NCBI GenBank assembly: GCA_903930255.1
Contig: CAIYYA010000312.1
Span: forward strand, 1-34,219
DNA from: an uncultured beta proteobacterium
GTDB taxonomy: Bacteria; Pseudomonadota; Gammaproteobacteria; Burkholderiales; Burkholderiaceae_C
Reading direction: 5' to 3'
Length of the DNA stretch: 34,219 nt
How positions within the stretch are numbered: the first letter of the stretch is position 1; each line of letters begins with the position of its first letter. The translations under genes and the position numbers were made by a program. Under the pieces are notes generated by a model that ran no database searches, was not told the origin of the DNA, and was given only the letters and a program-made list of their open reading frames with translations. Shown here piece by piece: positions 1 to 9,342 of this stretch.

Positions 1-3000
1 ATTCGTAAGGATGATTTCACTGATGACGAGCGGTTTGAAATCCTCAAAAAGATAGAAATTGAAGACTTATGGAAACAATTACCACTACATCAGTTCTCGA
101 ATGGTGAGTGTGGTTGTATTGGGTCTAACGTATTTCAGATGGGAAGTATCCCAATACCACCCGATTTATCCGCGCAAGCAAGATTCGTGAAGATATCAGG
201 TGATGCGGTCCTTGGTGCACGTCAAAAAGAATGGATTCGAAAGCTTTCGCATGACCAAGTGGCTGAACTGGCACTTAAGTCACAGACACCTTCACTTCAT
301 TGGAAACTCATCCTTGATGCATTTGTCGACTCCAATATTGACATGGGAAACAATCTTGTTCGAATGCGCGAATCGGCATGGTTACCGCTGGCTAACGGCA
401 ACGCCATTGCGCCACAAAACATTTTGCACATTGAGGGTATGGCCGATGAAATCGAGCGTCTGGCTTCCGAAGCTGGTGATCAATTTGCCACACTTGCCAA
501 TCTACAAGACGATTTCAAGAAACATTCCGCCTTCGCCAAGGTCAAGGAAGATGTTCTGCAGAAAGGCAAAGATGCATTCGAGATCGTTCTCTGCGCTATT
601 GATAAGCTGCCTCGCTATTCAGTAGGTGTGTTCCCAGACGGGCAATCTGCACGAATAAAAGAAGCGCTGCCTGCGTTAACAGCGATAGCAACACTGCCCG
701 GTTGGGCATTGATAGCCAAGGCCGCAGAACAACTCAATTTGCCGGTGGGGGATGTACTCGCCGGTCGAACCACGCCACATCTCAACACAAATTTTGTGGT
801 CAAACTTTTGAACGAATTGGCGCAGCAGGCACAGTCGCCACACACACCGCAATACAAAGCGCACTTGTTGTACCTGCATAGTCTCAATCTTGACCCAGTC
901 TGTAATCTGCGGCATATTGCTCTTCTCAATTTACGCGCTACAGATGGTACGTGGCACTCCACCGAAGAACTTTGCGCGGGAGTTAGTGGCATCACACCAC
1001 CGTGTTTGCTTGATGAAGAACATCAGCAGGCACTGGTCGGAAAAATTCACATCACAAATTTGCTGACAAACAGCGATGTCAAAAATGGAGTCGAAGAAGC
1101 CAGTTTGCCTATCTGGTTGGCCAATGCCGAAAAGATAGCACAAAACTACTTTGGTGGTTTAGCAAAACGCACGAAGGGTAGTGCAATAGGGTGTCTGCTG
1201 GCCATCACCGGCGAACGCTACAAGGCGCTAGCCCAAAGCTACTTGGGTGAAAAATATCCAATTGAAGACTATGTTCAACGAAGACTTGCTGGGGATGCCG
1301 CAGACCAACGTCAATCCTCGCACGTACTGCTAGACTCAATTAGGACGGCTAAAGTTATTTTTGTACCCGTCAAAAATGCCAGTGTGGATGCACCAAACTT
1401 GATTGGCGAAACGACAACTTTTTCAGTAGCAACCAGTCCCGTAACGCTGATAGTTGGCACGCCGTGTTGGGTGCGGCATGGTGAACTGTCAGCTTTGAAA
1501 GTACAACTAGCCTCTGTAGAAATTTTCGTATCATTGGATGGTGCTGAATTGAATACCGTTTTAAAGCGGACAACGCAGGAGCTAATGCGCAAAGTGCATC
1601 GCGATAAACATGACCATGTATCTGAGTTGTGGCATCAGATCAATCACAGCGACCAACTTGAACTTGAAATTGTTAAACGGAAAATACTTGATAGTTTGCC
1701 CACTTACCTAGAGCAACTTGGGGCACATCACCACACGCCAATCAAAGAAAAAATTGCCCGATTTAAAACGGCGCAAGAAAGATTTTTTGCAGCGGAGGTC
1801 AGAAATAGTGATCCTGGTGTAATTGAAAAAACCAAACTTCAACTACTCAGGCATTCAGATTTGTTGGCAGATTGCATTTCCGAAGATAAGCGAGCCCATC
1901 AGATTGTTCTTGATCAGATGCGCAAGAAAATTCAGGATTTCCAGTACGAACCTGATGCAGTGCTTTTTGAGCTTTTTCAAAATGCTGATGACGCTGCCGT
2001 TGAGCTTGGCAGATGTGAATCTGATGGCGATGACTATTTTGAGGTACCAGAACCATCACAGCGATTGGTAGTCCATACAGACCAATCGAGTATTCGGATC
2101 ATGCATTGGGGGCGCCTGATCAATTACTGCCCGCCTAACTTATCGGACAAATGGCGAGGTTTCGGCGATGATCTAAAAAAAATGTTGGTACTCAATTCAT
2201 CCGATAAGGCAGATGATGCAACTGTCACGGGTCATTTCGGTTTGGGATTTAAAAGCGTTTTTTTGGTGTGCGATAAGCCACGCATCATTAGCGGTGACTT
2301 GAAAGTTGAAATTTGTGGAAGTATCCTGCCAGTCCCCTGGATCGCTGCCAATACCGCGCTCAACTTGCTGGACAAACACACCACAGATATCAGCTACCGT
2401 GGCACTCTGATCGAACTGGCCATTACCCACGGGAAGATCAGCGAGATGCGCAATCGATTTGAGCAGCATGTTGGTCTTCTTGCTGTCTTTTCACGCGCCA
2501 TTCGGCAGATTCAAATTGAAACTGGGGTGACATCAAACAACATTGCATGGCGACCCAACATCGTTTTGAATGGTGTGGAGGTCGGCAAGATTCATTTACC
2601 CTCTGACACTTTAGGCATGTCCACATTGTTGGTCATTAGAACGCCGGAAGGGTCGGTTGCACTCAAGCTTGGAACCTTTGGCAGCGAAATCATTGATGAC
2701 AAGGTTTGCCCAATTTGGGTCACTGCTCCAACGCGTGAGACAGACAAAATTGGCTTCGTTGTTAACGGGCCGTTCAATATTGATGCAGGCCGTGGTCGTC
2801 TGTCAGGCGCACAAAAATGGAATCAGGAACAATTGAGAAAAATTGGCCATATTGTTGGTCAACGGCTAGCAGGGCTTTATCGAGAGAACAATGATCCATC
2901 ACGCTGGGAAAACCTCAGAATCGATCTTGGGCTTGTCAAAGAATGTTCACAGCCTGTTTTCTGGAATTCGATCTGGCAGGTGCTGTGCAAGCACACCGTT

Positions 3001-4734
3001 ACTCGCGCTGACAGCGAATTGTCTAAACTTGTGGCAGAGTTAGTTGATAGTGCTTTTTCTACGTGGCTTGAAACTGACTTGCCATTCCCCAATGGCTTGA
3101 CTGGCCAGCACGCAGATTTTGTTCAAACTGGTGGCAAATTCGTTCAGCTTGAGGATGGCTGGAATGATAGGAGCGTACTGAGATGTTTAAGTGATCTCAA
3201 CAAGTTCCAGCCAAGTGACTATGTTGTTGTCAGTGGCTTCATGGCAGACCTTCTCCGCAGGTCGGGAAATCAGTCAAAATTTGTCACACTCAATGTGGCT
3301 TATCTGATCAGGTCAGCTTGTGGCCAGGATAAGTGTTCACCGGATGTCGCTGAAGTATTCGAGAACATGGCAGAGGCCCTGGCACTAAAAAAGTGTGCCT
3401 TTGAGCTGCCAGACATGGCTAAAGATCAACTACGTTTTCTGACTGAAAGCAAACAGTGGACGACAACCAGCAGTCTCCTTTGTAACGCTGATTTGACGGA
3501 CTTTGCTGAAGAGCGAATGCGTTATGCCTTTGCACCAGATGCGTGCCGACTGGCAACTTCGTATGGCAAATTGGCCATGGCTTTTTTTGTGCGGTGCCGT
3601 ATCAAAATGCTGGCACCGGCAAACACGTTGGCCAAGTGGATGTTGGAGGTGCGTGATTTGCAGTGCAAGCACTCTGCATTGCTCTATATTGCCAATGGCC
3701 AGTTGGCAAGTGAGGTAGCCGAGCAGGTTCGTGGCAAGGGTTGGCTGGCTGATATATCACCCCAGTCTGAACTGCTTGCGAATTTTGATCAGCGTCAAAA
3801 AGATCAGATATTGCGCGCCCTCGCAACGCAGGAGACCATTGCCAAAAGTTGGCATGATGAGCCTGAAATAGTTCCTTCAGCACCCCCAATTTTGCAAAGG
3901 GAGGCGGCGCTGAAAGCGATTAGTGCGTGGTGGCAAAAAAATTGTGATTCACAAATCAAAGAATTCGACCGCGAATTTTGGCCCCCGAGCATTGCACGTA
4001 AATTTGACGATGAGTCTGACGGCCGTGTGTCATGGATGACGTTGTTTGCCCTTGGCTTGATGCAGCGCTACGGCTGGGGTAAGCCAAGTCAAAACCGAGG
4101 GTTCATTACTTTCATGCACGACAAAAATTGGTGGCATGTTTTTGCCATGATAAATCCTCGTGAAGATGGACAGGCTTGGCTCAACGTTTTAAAGGAATAT
4201 GGTGAATCGCAAACTGAAAACGAAAAATATAGCCAGTGGATGGATAACTTTCCGCGGCTGTATCGCGTAGCGCGCTGGTTTGATGAATGCAAACACGCTT
4301 TTCTGAGTCTCGATCAGCGAGACCGGTCGCAAACCGCAAATTATTTGGCTTCGCGTGGAGATTTTTTGATGAGTGGATCAGGTATTGATGCCCCACCATT
4401 TCGAAAAGGTTTTAACTTGGGGCAGCATATCGTGATACGTGAATTGCTCCGTTCGGGCGTGCTTTCAAGTGACACTGCAAAATCGTTGGCATTCAAGCCA
4501 GGTGCGGCTATGAAACAAATGCTAGCTGGAATAGGTTTTGATGAACTATCTGGGAGAGACGGAAACGTAACCAGCGGACAAATTTATGATGTGTTGCGTA
4601 AGTGCTTGGGTAACGGCGCTGACTTTAATAATGCATATGACATCCCTCTGATGATTCTTGCGCGCAATCGGGGTTTGCAGGAAAAGATACTCGGAATTGC
4701 TGTAACAAATGGTGAGGGATTTGAGAATGAGTGA
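1..4734 (+). CDS. Large sacsin/GHKL-type ATPase protein, 5' end outside window
   Basis: The reading frame is open from base 1, so the ATG at 139 is internal or only a possible start. At least 1577 residues are visible. A GHKL (Bergerat) ATPase domain of the sacsin N-terminal type lies in the middle. Its N-box ELFQNADDA is encoded near 1966-1995, a divergent G1 region HWGRLIN near 2104-2124, and the glycine-rich lid GHFGLGFKSVF near 2230-2262. Sacsin itself has this domain at the N-terminus; here more than 640 residues precede it. I recognise no other domain, nuclease motif or membrane segment in the long flanks. The gene overlaps the downstream SNF2 helicase by 8 bases, so the two are probably co-translated. 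GHKL ATPases next to SNF2 ATPases are known from prokaryotic restriction-like and defence loci, so a role in foreign-DNA defence is inferred, not shown. By eye the base composition is AT-richer than the mod and metG regions, which would fit acquisition by transfer. Confidence 0.85.
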   Translation: MRKDDFTDDERFEILKKIEIEDLWKQLPLHQFSNGECGCIGSNVFQMGSIPIPPDLSAQARFVKISGDAVLGARQKEWIRKLSHDQVAELALKSQTPSLHWKLILDAFVDSNIDMGNNLVRMRESAWLPLANGNAIAPQNILHIEGMADEIERLASEAGDQFATLANLQDDFKKHSAFAKVKEDVLQKGKDAFEIVLCAIDKLPRYSVGVFPDGQSARIKEALPALTAIATLPGWALIAKAAEQLNLPVGDVLAGRTTPHLNTNFVVKLLNELAQQAQSPHTPQYKAHLLYLHSLNLDPVCNLRHIALLNLRATDGTWHSTEELCAGVSGITPPCLLDEEHQQALVGKIHITNLLTNSDVKNGVEEASLPIWLANAEKIAQNYFGGLAKRTKGSAIGCLLAITGERYKALAQSYLGEKYPIEDYVQRRLAGDAADQRQSSHVLLDSIRTAKVIFVPVKNASVDAPNLIGETTTFSVATSPVTLIVGTPCWVRHGELSALKVQLASVEIFVSLDGAELNTVLKRTTQELMRKVHRDKHDHVSELWHQINHSDQLELEIVKRKILDSLPTYLEQLGAHHHTPIKEKIARFKTAQERFFAAEVRNSDPGVIEKTKLQLLRHSDLLADCISEDKRAHQIVLDQMRKKIQDFQYEPDAVLFELFQNADDAAVELGRCESDGDDYFEVPEPSQRLVVHTDQSSIRIMHWGRLINYCPPNLSDKWRGFGDDLKKMLVLNSSDKADDATVTGHFGLGFKSVFLVCDKPRIISGDLKVEICGSILPVPWIAANTALNLLDKHTTDISYRGTLIELAITHGKISEMRNRFEQHVGLLAVFSRAIRQIQIETGVTSNNIAWRPNIVLNGVEVGKIHLPSDTLGMSTLLVIRTPEGSVALKLGTFGSEIIDDKVCPIWVTAPTRETDKIGFVVNGPFNIDAGRGRLSGAQKWNQEQLRKIGHIVGQRLAGLYRENNDPSRWENLRIDLGLVKECSQPVFWNSIWQVLCKHTVTRADSELSKLVAELVDSAFSTWLETDLPFPNGLTGQHADFVQTGGKFVQLEDGWNDRSVLRCLSDLNKFQPSDYVVVSGFMADLLRRSGNQSKFVTLNVAYLIRSACGQDKCSPDVAEVFENMAEALALKKCAFELPDMAKDQLRFLTESKQWTTTSSLLCNADLTDFAEERMRYAFAPDACRLATSYGKLAMAFFVRCRIKMLAPANTLAKWMLEVRDLQCKHSALLYIANGQLASEVAEQVRGKGWLADISPQSELLANFDQRQKDQILRALATQETIAKSWHDEPEIVPSAPPILQREAALKAISAWWQKNCDSQIKEFDREFWPPSIARKFDDESDGRVSWMTLFALGLMQRYGWGKPSQNRGFITFMHDKNWWHVFAMINPREDGQAWLNVLKEYGESQTENEKYSQWMDNFPRLYRVARWFDECKHAFLSLDQRDRSQTANYLASRGDFLMSGSGIDAPPFRKGFNLGQHIVIRELLRSGVLSSDTAKSLAFKPGAAMKQMLAGIGFDELSGRDGNVTSGQIYDVLRKCLGNGADFNNAYDIPLMILARNRGLQEKILGIAVTNGEGFENE

Positions 4735-7390
4735 CATAGCGCAAAGTACCAGTTGTGCCACTTTCACAATTGGCATTGCAGTCATTCACCACCGCCACGG
4801 CCAAGGTGAGGTCTTATTTGATCGTGGTCAAACCACCATCGTTAGATTTGCACATGGCCTCGAAGAAGTTCGAACATCAGAGCTAAAAGCAGTTCTTGGT
4901 CTTATTGATGCTGTTACTTCAGGCGTGGTGTCTCCAACATCAGAAGTTATTCTGCGCGCCCAAGCATTGGCTATCCAATCAATCAACGACGCATGGGGTG
5001 TTTTCTCGCGCTCACGCATTTCCCTATTACCGCATCAATTGTGGGTATGTCACCGCACATTGCGAACCTGGCCAATCCGCAAATTGGTGGCGGACGATGT
5101 GGGCATGGGCAAAACAATCGAAGCCGGTTTGATATTGTGGCCACTGCTGGCAAAAGGCACTGTTCGGAGGCTCTTGATATTGACACCAGCCAAATTGGTG
5201 GAGCAGTGGCAAGAGCGCTTGCGGCAGATGTTTGACATTCGTTTGTCCATGTACCGCCCGGAAGTTGACACGCCCAAAGCAGACTTTTGGAGCACCCACA
5301 ACATGGTGGTGGCCTCACTACCAACAATGCGCGCCGATAGCCATGGTCGGCATGATCGATTATTGGATGCACCTGGTTGGGACATGGTTCTAGTCGATGA
5401 GGCCCACCATTTGTATGCTGAAGAAAATGGGAAGAAAACGCTCGCCTTGCAACTGATGGAAAAGTTGAACGAATCTGGGAAAATTTTGTCTTGCGTTTTG
5501 TTTACAGGCACACCCCACCGTGGAAAAGACCATGGCTTTTGGTCGCTCATGGGATTACTGGACAAGCGATTCAGCCCCAAGCGTCCTGAGCCTTTGATGT
5601 TGGAAGCCCTGCCCTCATTCCTGATTCGCAACGCCAAGCAAAAGGCAACCGACATGAATGGAAACCTGCTTTTCCAGCCGATAAAGCAGTATCCCGAAAC
5701 CTTCACCTACAGCCCACAAGAAACACTTTTCTATGAGCTGATGACCAACTTTATTCAGGCAGGTAAAGCCTACGCTAACGCCCTATCAAGCAAGCAGCGG
5801 GGGCAGGTCGTGCTTGTCTTGATCGCGCTTCAGAAATTGGCATCCAGCTCTGTTGCGGCTGTTCGCGGTGCTCTTGCTGCCAGACGCGGACGAATGAACG
5901 AGGCAGCCCAACGTATTCGCGCCGAATTAAGTCTTGATTTGGATGACCCCGATGCTGATGAAGATAGCCGTGCCCTGGTTGATTGGATCAAGGACGATCG
6001 ACAAGGCCAGTTGAGGCTGATGGAAGACGAGGCCAAATACCTTGATGAACTGCTGGCTGCAGCCAGTGCAGTGGTACATGAAACACGGGTTGAACGGATT
6101 ATTCAGATTGTTGAAGAGCGTTTTTTAGAACAACCAGTGTTGTTTTTCACCGAGTACAAAAAAACGCAAGCCCTGATGATGTCTGCGCTCATGGCGAAAT
6201 ATGGCGCTGACTGCGTTGGTTTTATCAATGGGGACAACCGTCTCGACAATGTTGTTTTACCTTCGGGAAATATCGTCATCAAAAGTGCGCCAAGAGACGA
6301 CACCTGCGATGCCTTTAATGCTGGCAGGTTGCGCTTTCTGATTTCGACTGAAGCTGGTGGCGAAGGTATTGACTTGCAGGAGCGTTGTAGTGCTTTGATC
6401 CATATTGATCTGCCTTGGAATCCGATGCGCTTGCATCAGCGGGTTGGTCGATTGAACCGATATGGACAAAAAAGAGCCGTTGAGGTTGTTTCCATTCGCA
6501 ACCCGGACACCGTCGAAGGCATGATTTGGGGCAAGTTGGAGACCAAACTTGCGAGCATCATGCAGGCTCTTGGCGCAGCCATGGATGAACCAGAGGATTT
6601 GCTCCAGTTGGTGTTGGGCATGACGGCACCGGGCCTCTTTGACCAATTGTTTGCTGAAGCCAAAGATGTTCCAAAAGAAAAATTGGCTGCCTGGTTCGAT
6701 GAAAAAAGTCGAACTTTTGGCGGTGACTCCGCTATTGCAACGGTAAAAAATTTGGTCGGACACGCGCAAAGTTTTGATTTGTCTGGCTTGAAAGATGTGC
6801 CGCCAATTGATTTACCAGCATTAAAACCATTTTTTGTTGGTGCACTGGCTCACAATGGCAGGCGACCAAAAACCGTTGATCTGGCACTGTCATTCAAAAC
6901 CCCCGAGAGATGGCTAAACCACCCCGCTATCAAGCGCGAATACAGCGGCATGTTTTTTGATCGTCGAATTAAACTTGATGGACACAGCGATTTAGTGGGG
7001 GTCGGACACCCGCTGGTGACCAAAGCATTACAGCAGGCTGAAAATTTCACCGGATCGGTTGCCATTGCCCGTGGACTTGACCGACCAATTTTGATCTTGC
7101 AAATCAGCGACCGCGTGACTGATGGTGGTGCCCATGTTCAGGAAGTGTTGATTGGCATGGCAGCACTGGACGATGGTTTTGAGTTTCTTAGAGATTGGCA
7201 AATTCTTCAATTGTTAAATGAGCTTAGCACCAACGAATGTCTTGGAAACATACCTGAGCCAAAGCGTGTTGTTGACTGGATTCACGATGCCAAGTTGGCT
7301 GCTGAAAAGCGCTTTCCTGAGCTTGACTTGCCGTTTGTGGTGCCAGATCTCCGGGAATTGATTTTGATATGGCCAGAAAAATCAGTATGA
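4727..7390 (+). CDS. SNF2-family DEAH-box helicase/translocase
   Basis: Superfamily 2 ATPase of the SNF2/RapA type, 887 residues from the ATG at 4727. Motif I is DDVGMGKT (Lys129), motif II is DEAH (224-227), motif III-like GTPHRGKDHGF follows, motif V is EAGGEGIDLQ and motif VI is QRVGRLNRYGQ near residue 570. The N-terminal 90 residues contain a small beta-rich segment, and the C-terminal 250 residues match no domain I know. The ATG at 4727 is preferred over an in-frame ATG at 4709 because an AGGGA ribosome site sits 8 bases upstream. It overlaps the end of the sacsin-like ATPase gene. Such proteins translocate on duplex DNA; DrmD of DISARM and DpdE of the 7-deazaguanine systems are relatives in architecture, but I cannot assign this one to either. 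Probably the motor of a two-component DNA-targeting module. Confidence 0.9.
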   Translation: MSDIAQSTSCATFTIGIAVIHHRHGQGEVLFDRGQTTIVRFAHGLEEVRTSELKAVLGLIDAVTSGVVSPTSEVILRAQALAIQSINDAWGVFSRSRISLLPHQLWVCHRTLRTWPIRKLVADDVGMGKTIEAGLILWPLLAKGTVRRLLILTPAKLVEQWQERLRQMFDIRLSMYRPEVDTPKADFWSTHNMVVASLPTMRADSHGRHDRLLDAPGWDMVLVDEAHHLYAEENGKKTLALQLMEKLNESGKILSCVLFTGTPHRGKDHGFWSLMGLLDKRFSPKRPEPLMLEALPSFLIRNAKQKATDMNGNLLFQPIKQYPETFTYSPQETLFYELMTNFIQAGKAYANALSSKQRGQVVLVLIALQKLASSSVAAVRGALAARRGRMNEAAQRIRAELSLDLDDPDADEDSRALVDWIKDDRQGQLRLMEDEAKYLDELLAAASAVVHETRVERIIQIVEERFLEQPVLFFTEYKKTQALMMSALMAKYGADCVGFINGDNRLDNVVLPSGNIVIKSAPRDDTCDAFNAGRLRFLISTEAGGEGIDLQERCSALIHIDLPWNPMRLHQRVGRLNRYGQKRAVEVVSIRNPDTVEGMIWGKLETKLASIMQALGAAMDEPEDLLQLVLGMTAPGLFDQLFAEAKDVPKEKLAAWFDEKSRTFGGDSAIATVKNLVGHAQSFDLSGLKDVPPIDLPALKPFFVGALAHNGRRPKTVDLALSFKTPERWLNHPAIKREYSGMFFDRRIKLDGHSDLVGVGHPLVTKALQQAENFTGSVAIARGLDRPILILQISDRVTDGGAHVQEVLIGMAALDDGFEFLRDWQILQLLNELSTNECLGNIPEPKRVVDWIHDAKLAAEKRFPELDLPFVVPDLRELILIWPEKSV

Positions 7391-7507
7391 AAATAGTTGT
7401 ATTTAGTGCCCTCAAATTTGATTGATTTATCGCTGACCTGATCACACCTGTAACGAACCGCGCCGATGCAGCAAATATGCAAAAATTGATGTGCCCAGAG
7501 AATAAAC

Positions 7508-7624
7508 ATGACAATGAGCAGAAGATACCCTTCAAGAACGCACCGTCGTCATCCAGAAGCCGCACGACCAAGCGTTAGAGATAACCAAGCACTACTCAAC
7601 AAATTCAGAAGGAACCCTGCATGA
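7508..7624 (+). CDS. Possible 38-residue Arg-rich small ORF
   Basis: A short frame, ATG at 7508 to TGA at 7622-7624, encodes a 38-residue basic peptide with about nine arginines and no hydrophobic segment. Its stop overlaps the ATG of the next gene in the ATGA arrangement typical of translational coupling. Only a weak AGAG ribosome site precedes it. No family is recognised. It may be chance, since the stretch from 7391 to 7620 shows no other gene. Confidence 0.2.
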   Translation: MTMSRRYPSRTHRRHPEAARPSVRDNQALLNKFRRNPA

Positions 7625-8112
7625 CACCAACGACAAAAGCACCCACCATCAGATACTCACCCCGCCCAAGAGAGGAGTACAGGGGCGTAGTCAGGGGCTC
7701 TGCGTATGGGCCGGCAACCAGCGGCCTGCTCGATTCCACTCAATCGTGGAACCTGGCGTACATCTCGTTCGATTTTGAGAAGCGCCTGCACCACGCAGAC
7801 CCCTATTTCACAACCAACGTGAAGAGAACCACACAGACGCTGATACTGAGTGGCGGGTTGGACATCCTCGAGGAGACTCCTGTCACCGACAGAATCGCGG
7901 GCTGGCTTTTGCTCCCAGCCCCAAGATTTGTCAAGCTCATTAAAGGTTGCAACGCCCTCAAAAACCTCCCAATGTACCTTGCCTACGGCGACCAATGGCT
8001 CGAAACCATCGAAGAGCGGGCACACGTCTGCCAAGTGGACGACTGGCTGCCCGACAACGTCATTGACTTCAGTCAGGCTCATAAGGCTATAGAAGCAGCC
8101 ATGCACAGATAA
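7621..8112 (+). CDS. Uncharacterised 163-residue protein
   Basis: The frame starts at ATG 7621, preceded by an AGAAGGAA ribosome site 7 bases upstream, which supports real translation. The predicted protein is soluble, with no signal peptide or membrane segment. The central part (about residues 40-85) alternates hydrophobic and charged residues as in an alpha/beta fold, and a Trp/Asp-rich stretch (VDDWLPDNVIDF) lies near the C-terminus. I recognise no family or catalytic motif. It lies 230 bases after the SNF2 helicase on the same strand and could belong to that accessory module or be an independent gene. It is followed by a small hairpin and then the mod regulator. Confidence 0.6.
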   Translation: MTPTTKAPTIRYSPRPREEYRGVVRGSAYGPATSGLLDSTQSWNLAYISFDFEKRLHHADPYFTTNVKRTTQTLILSGGLDILEETPVTDRIAGWLLLPAPRFVKLIKGCNALKNLPMYLAYGDQWLETIEERAHVCQVDDWLPDNVIDFSQAHKAIEAAMHR

Positions 8113-8154
8113 GCAAACCCTTGGTTAGACCGGTTGCCAGCGGTTACTTTGACA

Positions 8155-8175
8155 CATCAAGCCTTGGCTTTGATG
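8155..8175 (+). terminator. Weak hairpin after the 163-residue gene
   Basis: CATCAAGCC and GGCTTTGATG pair with one bulge around a 2-base loop. The sequence after it (CTTTGATT) is only mildly T-rich, so termination efficiency is doubtful. It separates the accessory genes from the mod operon. Confidence 0.25.
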
Positions 8176-8181
8176 CTTTGA

Positions 8182-8219
8182 TTGGTCAATTTTGAAAAGT
8201 GCGATAAATTAGCGCTATC
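8182..8219 (+). promoter_or_regulatory. Putative promoter with overlapping GATA-TATC palindrome
   Basis: TTGGTC (8182-8187) and TAAATT (8205-8210) are 17 bases apart and resemble a sigma-70 promoter. The inferred transcript start would fall a few bases before the ATG at 8230. An interrupted palindrome, GATA-N9-TATC (8203-8219), overlaps the -10 element and could be an operator, perhaps for the regulator encoded just downstream. It does not resemble the E. coli ModE site. Inference only. Confidence 0.3.
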
Positions 8220-8229
8220 AGCAAGCACC

Positions 8230-9342
8230 ATGACACCTCTGCACCACCCTACCCTCAACAGCAGCGCACAACGGCTCGGCAACATCGCGCTGGCGCGTCA
8301 GACCGTGCTGCAGCAGGGTGCTGCCTTGCCTGCCAATGCACTGGCGCCCTGGGTCGAGCGGTCTTGGTTGCGTTGTGTCGAGTCGGGGCTGCAGGCGCAT
8401 GCGGCGGTTAGCTTCAACCAGGTTTCCGAGCAACACAAGCGCCAAACCAGTGAAATCAATCAACGCCTGGTGAGCGCCGCCAAATCAACGCTTGAAGGGC
8501 TGGGGCGCGCCATTGTCAACACCCGCTACTTTGCCATTTTGACCAACGCCCAAGGCGTGGTGATCGATGCCAGCGGTGCGATTGACCGATCTGACCCACG
8601 CGCCCACCTGATCACGCGCATTGGCACCGATTTGTCAGAGCGCAGCATTGGCACCACCGCCATTGGCACCGCACTGGCCGAGCTGCAACCGGTCTGGCTG
8701 CATCGGGGCGAGCATTTTTTTGAAGCCACTTCGGTTTACAGCTGTGCCGGAGCACCCCTGTTTGGTCCTGATGGCAACTGCGTGGGCATGCTTGATGTCA
8801 CCGGCATCGACGCACTGGAGCGTCCCGAACTGAAACACCTGGTGCGCCAATCGGCCTGCAAAATTGAAAATGCCCTGCTCACAGCGCAACAACATGCCCT
8901 GCTGCTGCGTTTGAACTGGCCTGGCAACACTCTGGGCAGTGATGCCGACGGAATTTTGTGCCTTGATGTCGACGGCTGGGTGCAGGGTGCCAACCGGGTA
9001 GCGCGCCAACTGGTGCCGGGGCTTCATGCCAGCGTGCATGTGAGCGAAGTTTTTGGTTTGCCTTTTGAGCACTTATTTGATGCGGCCAAAAGACCCGGCC
9101 AAATCATTGAGCTGCCCCTGTGGAGCGGCCTGCGTCTGGCTGCCCTGGCCGTCGGGCGCGAGCATGAAATGCAGCAGCTGCAAACCAGTCCAGCGTTAAC
9201 TCGCCCCCTGCGTGACGTAGAAGCTGCCATGATCCGCAAAGCCGTTGACGATGCACGCGGTAATGTGGGGCAAGCTGCGCAGGTTTTGGGCATCAGCCGT
9301 GCCACGCTGTATCGCAAGCTGGGGCAAAAGCCAGCCGTCTGA
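8230..9342 (+). CDS. GAF/Fis-type transcriptional regulator without AAA+ domain
   Basis: 370 residues from ATG 8230; a TTG at 8182 would extend it by 16 but overlaps the likely promoter. The N-terminal half resembles the sensor region of AcoR-type regulators: a helical segment with WVERSWLRC, then a GAF-like domain (about residues 85-210) with AIVNTRYFAILTNAQG and GIGTALAE-like motifs. A PAS-like segment follows (about 240-310). The last 45 residues form a Fis-type helix-turn-helix (VGQAAQVLGISRATLYRKL). The sigma-54-interacting AAA+ domain with its GAFTGA motif, normally between sensor and HTH in AcoR, is absent, so this protein is not expected to open sigma-54 promoters. The gene ends 16 bases before modA, suggesting one operon and control of molybdate uptake or of a molybdoenzyme. 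The ligand is unknown. Confidence 0.8.
   Translation: MTPLHHPTLNSSAQRLGNIALARQTVLQQGAALPANALAPWVERSWLRCVESGLQAHAAVSFNQVSEQHKRQTSEINQRLVSAAKSTLEGLGRAIVNTRYFAILTNAQGVVIDASGAIDRSDPRAHLITRIGTDLSERSIGTTAIGTALAELQPVWLHRGEHFFEATSVYSCAGAPLFGPDGNCVGMLDVTGIDALERPELKHLVRQSACKIENALLTAQQHALLLRLNWPGNTLGSDADGILCLDVDGWVQGANRVARQLVPGLHASVHVSEVFGLPFEHLFDAAKRPGQIIELPLWSGLRLAALAVGREHEMQQLQTSPALTRPLRDVEAAMIRKAVDDARGNVGQAAQVLGISRATLYRKLGQKPAV

Noticed and set aside
5050..5706. 218-codon open frame antisense to the SNF2 helicase
   Set aside because: It lies wholly opposite conserved helicase motifs, has no ribosome site or recognisable domain, and is explained by the codon pattern of the real gene.
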